DNA of 64,000 nt from contig JAUIGE010000002.1 in NCBI GenBank assembly GCA_030430205.1, forward strand, positions 62,001 through 126,000, written 5' to 3'. The position numbers were made by a program, and so were the translations under genes. Below the pieces are notes generated by a model, which worked only from the letters and a program-made list of their open reading frames with translations, had not been told where the DNA came from and did no database searches. Source of the stretch: Bacteroidia bacterium. GTDB taxonomy: Bacteria > Bacteroidota > Bacteroidia > J057. This document shows, in pieces, positions 54,538 to 63,417 of this stretch (positions are counted from its first letter, which is position 1; every line of letters begins with the position of its first letter).

Positions 54538-54599
54538 TTTCGGGTTTCGGGTTTTGAGTTTCGGGCAGCTAAACGGAACCCGAAACCCGAAACTCAAAA
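54538..54599. repeat. Heptamer array with inverted arms (locus C, CCCRAAA family)
   Basis: The left arm, 54538-54565, has four 7-bp units (TTTCGGG, TTTCGGG, TTTTGAG, TTTCGGG). The right arm, 54579-54599, has three units (CCCGAAA, CCCGAAA, CTCAAAA). A perfect 15-bp stem can form between 54551-54565 and 54586-54600. It fills the gap between purM and the CarD-like gene. Confidence 0.9.
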
Positions 54600-54605
54600 C
54601 ATTTC

Positions 54606-55142
54606 TTATTTCCCATCACCTTTAAATGCATCATCTTTATCCTTAAAAAGGATATTGAAGGTTGTCAGGCTACCGTAGGTACGGGTGATATATTGTTGAA
54701 TGTGAACTTTTTCTTCGGAACTGAGATTGGGGCTTTTGTTGATGTTTTGTTCCAACACGCGGATTCGGTCACGGATCATCACGATCTTGTGGAACAAGGT
54801 CTCAATGGGAATTTCTTTGGGTTTCTGGTTGGGGTCTGCCGGTTGCAGGATCATGGTGCCTCCTTTCCAGCGGTCGCCCAGCTTCACCAATTCTGAAAAG
54901 CCCGACCAATCCCTCAGCACCTGGGTGATCACTTTTTGTAAATCACCGAGCCCGATGCGCTCATCGGGCAGCGGAGCCAGCTCAATGATCTCAAGATCTT
55001 CAAAATCTTTGGGAATAGACTTTTCCCCATGATGCTTAAAAGTAATATTGTATGCCGATTGCATGCTGTTATCGAGGATGATCCCAGCGCCGTAGAGCGG
55101 ATGCTTGACACGCGTACCTATGGAGAGCGAATGATTTGCCAT
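54606..55142 (-). CDS. Conserved protein with CarD/Tudor-like N-terminus
   Basis: A 178-aa protein starting at the ATG at 55140-55142 (MANHSLSIGTRVKHPLYGAGII). That N-terminal pattern, a basic and glycine-rich turn followed by YNITFKHHGEKSIP, resembles the small beta-barrel of CarD, UvrD C-tails and Tudor proteins. The rest is helical with DLQKVITQVLRDWSGFSELV, and resembles no named family known to me. A role with nucleic acid or RNA polymerase is speculative. A well-formed promoter precedes it. Confidence 0.72.
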   Translation of the reverse strand: MANHSLSIGTRVKHPLYGAGIILDNSMQSAYNITFKHHGEKSIPKDFEDLEIIELAPLPDERIGLGDLQKVITQVLRDWSGFSELVKLGDRWKGGTMILQPADPNQKPKEIPIETLFHKIVMIRDRIRVLEQNINKSPNLSSEEKVHIQQYITRTYGSLTTFNILFKDKDDAFKGDGK

Positions 55143-55172
55143 AACTTCGTCCTTTTTGGGATAAATAGTGGC

Positions 55173-55204
55173 CAAATTTAATACCAAAAGCACCTGCATC
55201 CAAA
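55173..55204 (-). promoter_or_regulatory. Bacteroidota-type promoter of the CarD-like gene
   Basis: Minus strand: TTTG (55204-55201), 20-bp spacer, TAAATTTG (55180-55173). The leader to the ATG would be about 25 nt. The -33 TTTG lies in the loop of the terminator hairpin of the upstream 41-aa gene. Confidence 0.7.
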
Positions 55205-55216
55205 CGGATCAGGTGC
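55190..55216 (-). terminator. Terminator of the 41-aa gene
   Basis: GCACCTGCATCC (55190-55201) and GGATCAGGTGC (55206-55216) form a stem with one bulge around AAAC. On the minus strand it is followed by TTTTGG. It lies about 50 bp past the stop of the small gene. Confidence 0.65.
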
Positions 55217-55264
55217 CTGTCTTAAGCTTCGTAATTTCTTCTTTCGAATAGAACCGGAAGTCAA

Positions 55265-55390
55265 TTAAATACCATAAAGGTACCACTGTTCTTCTTCTGT
55301 AGGTTCGGGGCTTTCGATGATTTCAGTAATTTCGGTGGCTGTCTCTTCTTTTGAGATAATCAATGAAGATAGGGGTTCTGACTCTTTCAT
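55265..55390 (-). CDS. Small acidic 41-aa protein
   Basis: ATG at 55388-55390, TAA at 55265-55267. The product starts MKESEPLSSLIISKEETAT, is strongly acidic in the middle (EITEIIESPEPTEEEQ) and ends aromatic (QWYLYGI). There is no signal peptide or membrane segment. A terminator hairpin follows in the right place and the gene fills an otherwise empty gap, so I consider it real though short. The shape, an acidic leader-like stretch with a short aromatic tail, is reminiscent of RiPP precursors, but no maturase lies nearby, so this is only a possibility. Confidence 0.5.
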   Translation of the reverse strand: MKESEPLSSLIISKEETATEITEIIESPEPTEEEQWYLYGI

Positions 55391-55707
55391 GGGTGTAATA
55401 AGATTTTTATGCGATTGTATAGTTTACTAACGAAATCAAACGCAAAAATGTTTGATGAAAATCAAAAAATAACAAAATGATGCTTTTCTATTGACTTGTA
55501 GGCTATTGACTACAAAACTAAAAAGGAGATTTGAATAATTCAAACAGAAAAGCCTGATATGTAGCAGTTTTATAAAAAATAACTGTCCAAAAATTAAAGC
55601 ATATCAAAAAAGAACAGTTTTGAATAACTGTAAATAAAAATATACAGCGAACTATCTCTTTTATTGGACAATATTTTTATCCTTTTTCTGTAGTATCTTT
55701 GTTCAAT
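55391..55707. other. AT-rich divergent intergenic region
   Basis: About 317 bp with no gene. It separates the 41-aa gene (minus) from the helicase-nuclease (plus) and must hold promoters for both. For the plus side the -7 element at 55694-55701 is clear. For the minus side no full TAnnTTTG was found. Confidence 0.6.
55694..55701 (+). promoter_or_regulatory. -7 element abutting the helicase start
   Basis: TATCTTTG fits TAnnTTTG exactly and ends 6 bp before the ATG at 55708, so transcription would begin at or within one or two bases of the start codon. A -33 TTTG at standard spacing is not evident; TTG at 55664-55666 is 27 bp away. Confidence 0.45.
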
Positions 55708-58700
55708 ATGCGTCAGATCATCCACAGCTATAAGCTGCGGCTTACCAACCTCAGCCAGGGCAATCGTTCGCTCAAACTGGCACGTCTCAGTGCCAGAAAA
55801 GATATGGACTTGCTCGACCTGGGAGGTCTGGAAGGAGAAAGTGCAGAAGCCCTTTTTGAGAAGATCCTCGGAGGTAAAGACCTCCGGCTCATCAACAAGC
55901 TGGATGCGCGCTACGAGCGCACAAATCTGGCAGATCGACGCCTCAATAATATTTTTCGGCAACTCAATACTTTTTTCGAGGAGACAGGTACTTACGACCT
56001 CTTCATAGGCTATCCCTTCGTCGAAGGCAGCTTCGCCGATGGCACGCAGCTACGCTGCCCCCTGCTTCTGTTTCCCGTCAGGCTTCAAAGAAGCCTGCAA
56101 AGCCGCCCCCGATGGAAGCTGGAAAGCATCCGCGATGAGCCCATACAGTTCAACAGAACCTTTCTGCTCGCCTACGAGCAATTCCAAAAAGTGCGTTTCT
56201 CGCCCGAGTTCTGGGAGGCCGAAGTCGAGCGAAGCCCCGACTGGCAGCAATGGCTCAATGATCTCTATTCCCTGCTCAAGGAGCATGAAGTCGAAATCAA
56301 TTTCAATTCGAAGCTCTTTGAAAGAAAACTCACGCCTTTTCCCGACATGAGCAGGGAGCAGATCAGCGGCTTCAGGCAAGGCGTGATGAAATTGCAGCCG
56401 CATGCCATTTTGGGCATTTTTCCCCAGTCTGACTCAGCCCTGTTGCAGGATTATGAGCAAATAGAAGCAAATCCTGATCGCTTTCAGCTGGATCAGTTTT
56501 TTCCCCAACTCTCAGACCAGCTCCTGCCAGAGTCAGAAATCAAGCTGCCGGAGGTATACATCAAGGAAGAAGACCGCTATTTTGTCACCCATGTAGACCA
56601 AAATCAGGAGGAGGCGCTGTTGCAGATCAAGCAAGGGCAGTCCCTTGTGCTGCATGGCCCGCCCGGAACGGGCAAATCCCAGGTCATCGTCAACATCATC
56701 GCAGATGCGCTGGCCCATGGCAAGAAGGTCTTGCTGGTATCGCAGAAGCGCGCAGCGCTGGATGTAGTCTACAAGCGCCTGGGCGCTTTGGGGCTCTCCC
56801 GCTACGCGGTTTTGGTGCATGACTACCGCCATGATCGCGGCGATATTTACCGGAAAATCAAAAAGCAGATAGATGAAATTGACCATTTCAAAAAAGCTGT
56901 CAACGACCTCAACATCACCAAATGGGAGCATGACTACAAATTGCTGTCCCGGCAGGTAGACCAACTGAGTCGTCAGTTTGATGAGTTGAATGTGGCTTTG
57001 CGCGCCCATGAGCGCTTCGGTATTTCTGCTCATGAACTGTACTTGTGTACAGATGGGCATTCGGCCATTCTGCCTTTGGCAGAAGAGGCCAGGAAGCTAA
57101 GCCTGGACCGGCTGGAAGCTTTTTTGGAAAAACTCGACGCCATCATGGACTATGCGGACATCCTGTCAGTAGCGCATAGCTGGGAGAGCAGGATGAGTTT
57201 TCAGCATTATAGCCGCGATGATCAGCAGCGGATAGGGGATCTGTTGGAGAAAGTGGAAAAGCAGTTGAGCCCCCTGAACCGGGCTCATGAGCAATTGCAG
57301 CAAAAACTGGGGGAAGAGCTGCTGGATACCGCAGCCAATCAGCAAAAAATAGATCAATATCGCCGTATTCAGGCCATTTTGGCTACGCCAGGGATACGGG
57401 AAGACATAGAAGCCATTTTCAAAGATGAACTGGAAACAGCTTTTGTCAAAAAGAAACTGGAGCAGATAGAGGGCATCCTGGAGGAAATGGAGCAAATGGT
57501 TTTGCTGAAAGATTTCCCCTGGACGCTTTATTCAGATCTGAAAAAACATATCGGCAATTACAAAAAACACCAGAAAGGGATGATGCGTATGCTGACGCCT
57601 TCTTTTTTGCGTGCCCGATGGTTTTTGAAAAAATGGCTGGAAGGAAAAGGAAAAAAACTCGATGAACAGACTTTTATCCACCTTAAACAGGAATATCGCT
57701 TGTTTTCCCGTTTGCACGGCCATTATGGCCGCACATACGAACTGGATTTTTTCCATGATTTTCCGCTGGTGGATGACCTCGCCAGCAAGCAAAGCTGGCT
57801 GAGTCGCAAGCAAAAACATTTTGCCGCCTACCGCCAGATTCGTTCGCTCAAAGCATTTCGCGACCTCAGGCCTGTCTTCACCTTTGGCAGGCTGGAAGCC
57901 GCTCACTGGCAGCATTCACAATTGCTGATCAACGAGCTGGACCAGCTCAACCGGCAGCTCAGCAGCACTTTTGCCGACTGGCGGCGTTATCTTTCCCCCT
58001 CCCAATGTGAAGGCCTGATGGCTGGCGTCAGGAAGCAAGGCGCTGCTTCAGCCTTCCTTCAACAACTGAAGGAAGAACTGGCAAAAGATTTTGCCGACAT
58101 CAAAAACCTGGACATACTTTTGGCTTCCCTTTCAGTGACGGAAGGACGTTTGCTGGAGAAAATCAAAACAGCTGTTATCTGGGCAGAAAAAGTGGCTGAG
58201 GAAGGCTCCGAAATCATCGCCACGGTTCGCAATAGCATCTATTGCTATTGGCTGGAAGCGCTGGAGCAGGAGTCTCCGATCCTCGCGGAGGTAAGTTCCC
58301 GTGGTTGGGAGCGCAAGCGGGCGGATTACGGCAGCAAGCTACAGGCACGGGCTGAGAAAGTCGCGGAACTTATCCAGCGGAGGATACAGGAAAACATCGT
58401 CAGCACCATACAGTACAATCGCCTGCGCAACCCCATCACCTATCGGCAGATCTACCACCAGGTCACCAAGAAGCGCCGATTATGGTCGGTACGGAGGTTG
58501 GTAAGCGAAAGCTGGCGCACAGGACTACAGGAATTGGTGCCTTGCTGGATGGCTTCGCCAGAGTCTGCATCTGCGATTTTTCCCATGGAAAAAGATTTTT
58601 TTGATGTCGTGGTATTTGATGAAGCATCTCAATGCTTTGTGGAACGGGCCATACCTGTCTTGCTGAGAGGCAGCCAGGTCGTCATCGCAGGCGACCATAA

Positions 58701-59874
58701 GCAGCTACAGCCTTTTGATTTGTACAAGGTAAAGTATGAAGAAAGCGAAGAGGCTTTTGTGGAAAATGAAATCGCTCTGGAGGTAGAGAGCATTCTCGAC
58801 CTGGCAAAGCAGAGTTTACAGGAGCGGCCGCTCCACTGGCATTACCGCTCGCGGGAAGAGGAGTTGATCAATTTTTCCAATCACGCCTTCTACGAAGGCA
58901 AGCTTCAGGTGATCCCGCCTGCGCGGCAGGACGAGCTGAACCATCCTCCCCTGGAGTGGATAGGGGTCGCGGGGGTTTGGGAGAAAAACGCCAATTTGGC
59001 AGAAGCAGATCAGGTCATAGACCTGATAGAGCGCCTGGTCCAGCGGGAAGACCAGCCATCGCTGGGGGTCGTCACTTTCAACTACCATCAGCAAGAGCTG
59101 ATAAAGGACAGGCTGGATGTCCGCCTCGAAGCACTCGCAAGTGAAAATGCAGAGCTGTATCAGCTTTTTTTGTCAGCGATGCTCAAGACCGAGGATGAGG
59201 AATCTCAGGGACTTTTTGTTAAAAATATTGAAAATGTGCAGGGAGATGAGCGGGATATCATCATCTTCTCCATCGGCTATGCCGCCGATCATAAAGGGGT
59301 GCTGCGCGCCCAGTTTGGCCTGCTCAACCAGCAAGGCGGCGCCAACCGCCTGAATGTCGCCATCACCCGCGCCCGCAAAAAAAGCTTTGTCGTATGTAGC
59401 TTTCTACCCAACCAACTCAAAGTCGATCATGTCAAACATGAAGGCCCCCGCTACCTCAAGCAATATTTGGCTTATGTGAAAGCCGTTCATGAGCAGCAGC
59501 ATGCAGAAGCCCTTCAAATCCTCAACCAGCAACATGCTGAGGACATCACGCGCCACCCTGCCAATCCCATAGCTGAAGAGCTGGCAGACCGGCTGACGCA
59601 GGCAGGATACCATGTCATCCGAAATTTTGGCGACACCGCTTACAAGCTGGACCTGGCGATCAAAGCATCCGCTGACAGCAAAACATTTTTGATGGGTATA
59701 GAGTGCGAAGGCACCCATTATTTCAGCGGTGCCAGCAGCAAAGAGCGCGAAGTATATCGCCCTTCTCTCCTGCAAGCCAGAGGCTGGCAGATATATCGCC
59801 TCTGGGCGAGAAACTGGTGGAAGGATAAGGAGGAGGAAATTGGAAGAATTTTGAAAAAATTAGAGGATGAGTAG
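55708..59874 (+). CDS. DUF4011-like / SF1 helicase / Vsr-like nuclease protein (Hhe-type architecture)
   Basis: A 1388-aa protein from the ATG at 55708. The N-terminus (SYKLRLTNLSQGNRSLKL) resembles DUF4011. The split SF1 helicase has Walker A GPPGTGKS near residue 317, DEASQ near 971 followed by VVIAGDHKQLQP, HYRSREEELI, and VQGDERDIIIFSIGYA with NVAITRARKK. A long helical insertion separates the first motif from the second. The C-terminal ~100 residues form a PD-(D/E)XK/Vsr-like (MTES_1575) nuclease: YKLDLAIK near 1312, MGIECEGTHY near 1330, WQIYRLWARNWW. This order is that described for the single-gene defence protein Hhe; housekeeping repair is the alternative. The last codons lie in a repeat arm. 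Confidence 0.88.
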   Translation: MRQIIHSYKLRLTNLSQGNRSLKLARLSARKDMDLLDLGGLEGESAEALFEKILGGKDLRLINKLDARYERTNLADRRLNNIFRQLNTFFEETGTYDLFIGYPFVEGSFADGTQLRCPLLLFPVRLQRSLQSRPRWKLESIRDEPIQFNRTFLLAYEQFQKVRFSPEFWEAEVERSPDWQQWLNDLYSLLKEHEVEINFNSKLFERKLTPFPDMSREQISGFRQGVMKLQPHAILGIFPQSDSALLQDYEQIEANPDRFQLDQFFPQLSDQLLPESEIKLPEVYIKEEDRYFVTHVDQNQEEALLQIKQGQSLVLHGPPGTGKSQVIVNIIADALAHGKKVLLVSQKRAALDVVYKRLGALGLSRYAVLVHDYRHDRGDIYRKIKKQIDEIDHFKKAVNDLNITKWEHDYKLLSRQVDQLSRQFDELNVALRAHERFGISAHELYLCTDGHSAILPLAEEARKLSLDRLEAFLEKLDAIMDYADILSVAHSWESRMSFQHYSRDDQQRIGDLLEKVEKQLSPLNRAHEQLQQKLGEELLDTAANQQKIDQYRRIQAILATPGIREDIEAIFKDELETAFVKKKLEQIEGILEEMEQMVLLKDFPWTLYSDLKKHIGNYKKHQKGMMRMLTPSFLRARWFLKKWLEGKGKKLDEQTFIHLKQEYRLFSRLHGHYGRTYELDFFHDFPLVDDLASKQSWLSRKQKHFAAYRQIRSLKAFRDLRPVFTFGRLEAAHWQHSQLLINELDQLNRQLSSTFADWRRYLSPSQCEGLMAGVRKQGAASAFLQQLKEELAKDFADIKNLDILLASLSVTEGRLLEKIKTAVIWAEKVAEEGSEIIATVRNSIYCYWLEALEQESPILAEVSSRGWERKRADYGSKLQARAEKVAELIQRRIQENIVSTIQYNRLRNPITYRQIYHQVTKKRRLWSVRRLVSESWRTGLQELVPCWMASPESASAIFPMEKDFFDVVVFDEASQCFVERAIPVLLRGSQVVIAGDHKQLQPFDLYKVKYEESEEAFVENEIALEVESILDLAKQSLQERPLHWHYRSREEELINFSNHAFYEGKLQVIPPARQDELNHPPLEWIGVAGVWEKNANLAEADQVIDLIERLVQREDQPSLGVVTFNYHQQELIKDRLDVRLEALASENAELYQLFLSAMLKTEDEESQGLFVKNIENVQGDERDIIIFSIGYAADHKGVLRAQFGLLNQQGGANRLNVAITRARKKSFVVCSFLPNQLKVDHVKHEGPRYLKQYLAYVKAVHEQQHAEALQILNQQHAEDITRHPANPIAEELADRLTQAGYHVIRNFGDTAYKLDLAIKASADSKTFLMGIECEGTHYFSGASSKEREVYRPSLLQARGWQIYRLWARNWWKDKEEEIGRILKKLEDE

Positions 59875-59947
59875 ATGGAAGACAATTTTCATCCTTTCAT
59901 CCTCTCATCTTCAAATCCTCTCATCCTCTAATCTCCCAATCCTCAAT
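59859..59947. repeat. Octamer array with inverted arms (locus E)
   Basis: Left arm on the plus strand, 59859-59882: ATTAGAGG, ATGAGTAG, ATGGAAGA, starting inside the helicase's last codons. Right arm, 59893-59940, six 8-bp units in the opposite sense (CCTTTCAT, CCTCTCAT, CTTCAAAT, CCTCTCAT, CCTCTAAT, CTCCCAAT), with a partial unit running into the pruA stop codon. The layout matches loci A-C although the unit is 8 bp and different in sequence. Confidence 0.75.
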
Positions 59948-61574
59948 GCTCCTCCATAAACGGATAACGATAATCCGTTGCAGGAACAAAAGTCTCTTTA
60001 ATGGTACGGGGGGAAGCCCAGCGGAGGAGGTTTATGGAAGAACCTGCCTTGTCGTTGGTGCCGGAGCCACGGCCACCGCCAAATGGCTGCTGACCTACGA
60101 CTGCGCCAGTCGGCTTGTCATTGATGTAGAAGTTGCCGGCAGTATGCTGCAGGCGGCGTGCAGCCTTGTCAATGACATGGCGATCTTTGGAGAAAAGCGC
60201 GCCCGTCAGGGCGTAGGGACTGGTTTCATCCAGGATATCCAATGTCTCCCAAAACTTTTCATCCTCATATTTATAGACCGTCAGCACAGGCCCGAAAATC
60301 TCCTCACACATGGTGAGGTATTTAGGCGTTTTGGCTTCGATCACTGTAGGCTCAATGAAATAGCCTTTAGACTTATCGTATTTTCCCCCGATAATCACCT
60401 CGGCATCATCAGATGCGTTTGCCCCATCGATGAAAGAGGATATTTTATCAAATGCGCGTTCATCTATCACCGCATTGATAAAGTTGGTGAAATCAATGGG
60501 GTCGCCCATGTTGAAGGAATTCAAATCCGTTCTCACCTGATCGATCACTGCATCGTAGAGAGAAGCTGGCAGGTATACCCGCGAAGCGGCAGAGCACTTT
60601 TGCCCCTGGTACTCAAAAGCACCACGGGAGATGGCAGTAGCCACTTCTGCGGCATTTGCTGAAGGATGTGCTACGATATAGTCTTTGCCTCCGGTTTCGC
60701 CCACGATCCGTGGGTAGCTTTTGTAGTTGGCGATATTATCGCCTATGGTTTTCCAAAGCGTTTGAAAAACACCTGTAGAGCCCGTAAAGTGCAAGCCTGC
60801 AAACTCACGGTGCTTGAAGATGATCTCACCGGCTGTCTGTCCGGAAACATACACCAGGTTGACGACGCCATCAGGCAAGCCTGCTTCCTTGAAAATCTCC
60901 ATGATGATTTGCGCAGAGTAGATCTGGCTTTCAGCGGGTTTCCATACAACCACATTGCCCATGAGGGCAGGTGCTGCGGAGAGGTTGCCGGCGATGGAGG
61001 TGAAGTTGAAAGGCGAAAGCGCAAAGACAAATCCTTCCAAAGGACGGTACTCCAGGCGATTCCAGATGCCTGGCGATGACACGGGCTGGTTTTTATAAAT
61101 ATCTGTCATATACTGCACATTGAAGCGCAGGAAGTCACAGAATTCCGCTACGGAATCAATCTCAGATTGAAAGGCGTTTTTTGACTGCGCCAGCATGGTG
61201 GCGGCATTCATGCGGGAGCGGTAAGGCCCGGCAAGCAGCTCAGCTGCTTTCAGAAAGATGGAAGCACGATGCTCCCATGACATCGCTTCCCATGCCGGTT
61301 TGGCTGCCAGGGCCGCGTCTATAGCCATCTGCACATGCGAGGCATCTCCTTTGTGGAAGTGGCCTGTAATATGCTGGTGGTTGTGGGGAGGAGAGGTAGG
61401 CACTTTGCGGCCGGTTCTGACCTCCTGGCCACCAATATACATAGGAATGTCTTTTACCTCACTGAGCATCTGATCAAGTGTAGCTTTGAGCTCATGGCGC
61501 GCAGGGGTGCCGGGAGCATAGCTGAAAATCGGCTCATTTGTGGGTGTGGGAACGTTAAAAAAAGCTTTTTGCAT
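59943..61574 (-). CDS. pruA: L-glutamate gamma-semialdehyde dehydrogenase
   Basis: About 543 aa from the ATG at 61572-61574 (MQKAFFNVPTPTNEPIFSYAPGT). Catalytic Cys is in YQGQKCSAASRVY, the catalytic Glu in VGETGGKDYIVAHP, and the NAD-binding loop in FTGSTGVFQTLW. The motif KAFFNVPTPTNEP and length are those of the group that oxidises P5C/glutamate semialdehyde to glutamate, the second step of proline breakdown. No putA or proline dehydrogenase gene is in the window. Confidence 0.95.
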   Translation of the reverse strand: MQKAFFNVPTPTNEPIFSYAPGTPARHELKATLDQMLSEVKDIPMYIGGQEVRTGRKVPTSPPHNHQHITGHFHKGDASHVQMAIDAALAAKPAWEAMSWEHRASIFLKAAELLAGPYRSRMNAATMLAQSKNAFQSEIDSVAEFCDFLRFNVQYMTDIYKNQPVSSPGIWNRLEYRPLEGFVFALSPFNFTSIAGNLSAAPALMGNVVVWKPAESQIYSAQIIMEIFKEAGLPDGVVNLVYVSGQTAGEIIFKHREFAGLHFTGSTGVFQTLWKTIGDNIANYKSYPRIVGETGGKDYIVAHPSANAAEVATAISRGAFEYQGQKCSAASRVYLPASLYDAVIDQVRTDLNSFNMGDPIDFTNFINAVIDERAFDKISSFIDGANASDDAEVIIGGKYDKSKGYFIEPTVIEAKTPKYLTMCEEIFGPVLTVYKYEDEKFWETLDILDETSPYALTGALFSKDRHVIDKAARRLQHTAGNFYINDKPTGAVVGQQPFGGGRGSGTNDKAGSSINLLRWASPRTIKETFVPATDYRYPFMEEH

Positions 61575-61595
61575 CGTGGTCTTTGAATTTTGCTG

Positions 61596-61603
61596 CAAAT
61601 ATA
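61596..61603 (-). promoter_or_regulatory. Candidate -7 element for pruA
   Basis: Minus strand TATATTTG fits TAnnTTTG, 22 bp before the pruA ATG. No clear -33 TTTG is at standard spacing. Confidence 0.45.
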
Positions 61604-61650
61604 AGACGAATGCCTTGGGGAAAAAAATGGGGACGCATTATTGCGGCGAC

Positions 61651-63390
61651 CTATTCCACTTCCAGCGTATTCATCAGCACAAAAGGCAAAATCTCATACA
61701 TCTCCGCATGGGAGAAGCGCTTGTGGATGGCCATGCGATTGGAGCTGTTGAAGAAGAAAGCCACAGGCTGTTCGTTGAACAGCAGCTCCTGCATGTGGTC
61801 TATCGCCTGCTTGCGGTGGACCGGGTCGAGGTCTGAGCGAAGGGCTTCGATCAGCGAATCGGTATAGGCCGTGCCAAATCCTGTGAAGTTTTCGCCTGTC
61901 TGCCAGTTGCCGCTGCTCCACATCTGCTTGAAGTCGTGGGGGAGGGGAGAAGAAGAAGAGCCGATCATGATGGCATCAAAATCATGCTGCGCCAGCATGC
62001 GTCCCAGCAAGCCAAAATCCACAGGATTGGGTTCCACATCCATGCCCACTTTGCGGGCTTCCGCCACGATGCGCTGCACGATGTCCGTGATCGTCTGCTG
62101 GTTGGCGGGATAGCTCAGCTGAAATTTCAGCGGGACTTGCTGCCCGGAGATTTTTTTGTCACGTACCTGATCGCCATCGCTGTCGGTCCAGCCGGCACGG
62201 TCCAAACGCGCTTTGGCGCTGTCGGGATTGAAAGGCACAGGCTTCAGCGAAGTATTGTATTCTTTGCTGGCAACAGAAATCGGCGAGGTGATCCTCGTCG
62301 CCTGTCCATTGTAAAAGTCGCGGATGATGTCATCCACGGGCAAGACATAGCTAAAAGCCCATCGCAGGTTGCGGTCACTGAAAACGGGCTGGTGTTTGAT
62401 CCCGTCAGGACGGGTATTGTAAGCGATATAGGTATATGCATCCCTTGACCGGAAGTCAATATGGTAATGCTCCTGTGCGGTTTCGTTCTCCGAAAGACGC
62501 TTGTACGCCTGAGAGGGAATGGCTGTAGCCACATCTATCTTCTGCTGTTTTACCTGCAATTCGACAGCATTTTCATCTAAAACGGCTTTGAAAATAATCT
62601 TGTCAGGATGTTGCTGATGCGCATTGGCTTTTTTCCCTTTGCCCCAGTAAGCATCATTTCTGGTAAGCACTATCTGCTGCCCGGAAATCCACTCCTGCAC
62701 GATATAAGGACCGCTGGTCCCTTTCAGAAAGTGGGGGTCATTGTTGTATTTGGGGTCATTGAACTCATTTGCCCAGGCGATCATGTTCTGATTGCTTTCT
62801 ACCTCGGTATCGGGCGAAGTCACCTCCGCAACGCTGATTCCATCCAGCAGACCCTGCGGATCAAAAAAGCGCTTGTCGATGATGAAAATATCGTTGACGA
62901 TGTAGTAGTTGCCGACATATTTGTCGCGCATGATGAGGCTGAAGCGGCGATCATTTTGGGGATCGGGCTGGAAGTCTTTTATTTTTTCAAAAATCCCCCG
63001 CCCGGACTGCACGCTGATGAGTGGACTTGCGGAGGCTTTGATGGAAAAAGCAACATCGGCCGCACGAATGGGGCTGCCGTCATTCCATTGAGCCTTGGGA
63101 TCAAGGGTGTAGGTATAGGTAAGGCCATCGGCAGAAACCTCCGGCAAGGCTGCCAGCAGCGGCGCCTGTTCTTTGGATTGGGGGTCCAAACGGTTGAGCG
63201 TTTGGGCGGTGAAGTACATGATCATGTTTCGTGCACCGAGCCGACCGTTGGTCGGATGCAGGCTTTCAGGCTCGCTGAGCACCTGCACCACAATGTTGTT
63301 AGCTGTTGCTGGTTTGCTTTTTTGGCAGGAAGTAAAGAGAAAAAAGCAAAAAATGGTGGAGAGTAAAAGGCTGTTTCGCAATAATTTCAT
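61651..63390 (-). CDS. ABC-type peptide/solute-binding lipoprotein, family 5 (second copy)
   Basis: A 579-aa protein from the ATG at 63388-63390 with signal MKLLRNSLLLSTIFCFFLFTSC and lipobox Cys22. The mature part has SEPESLHPTNGRLGARN, YTYTLDPKAQWNDGSPIRAADVAFSI and GTSGPYIVQEWISGQQIVLTRNDAYWG, collinear with the lipoprotein at 4303-6048. No permease is adjacent. It is divergent from gldA, with a -7 element for each gene in the short region between them. Confidence 0.88.
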   Translation of the reverse strand: MKLLRNSLLLSTIFCFFLFTSCQKSKPATANNIVVQVLSEPESLHPTNGRLGARNMIMYFTAQTLNRLDPQSKEQAPLLAALPEVSADGLTYTYTLDPKAQWNDGSPIRAADVAFSIKASASPLISVQSGRGIFEKIKDFQPDPQNDRRFSLIMRDKYVGNYYIVNDIFIIDKRFFDPQGLLDGISVAEVTSPDTEVESNQNMIAWANEFNDPKYNNDPHFLKGTSGPYIVQEWISGQQIVLTRNDAYWGKGKKANAHQQHPDKIIFKAVLDENAVELQVKQQKIDVATAIPSQAYKRLSENETAQEHYHIDFRSRDAYTYIAYNTRPDGIKHQPVFSDRNLRWAFSYVLPVDDIIRDFYNGQATRITSPISVASKEYNTSLKPVPFNPDSAKARLDRAGWTDSDGDQVRDKKISGQQVPLKFQLSYPANQQTITDIVQRIVAEARKVGMDVEPNPVDFGLLGRMLAQHDFDAIMIGSSSSPLPHDFKQMWSSGNWQTGENFTGFGTAYTDSLIEALRSDLDPVHRKQAIDHMQELLFNEQPVAFFFNSSNRMAIHKRFSHAEMYEILPFVLMNTLEVE

Positions 63391-63417
63391 CTGGCGGGTA
63401 GTTGAGCATTCAAGGAT

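Noticed and set aside
55265-55390. Confident call of a RiPP precursor
   Set aside because: No maturase, transporter or protease of a RiPP pathway is adjacent, and 41 residues are too few to assign a class; kept only as a small ORF.
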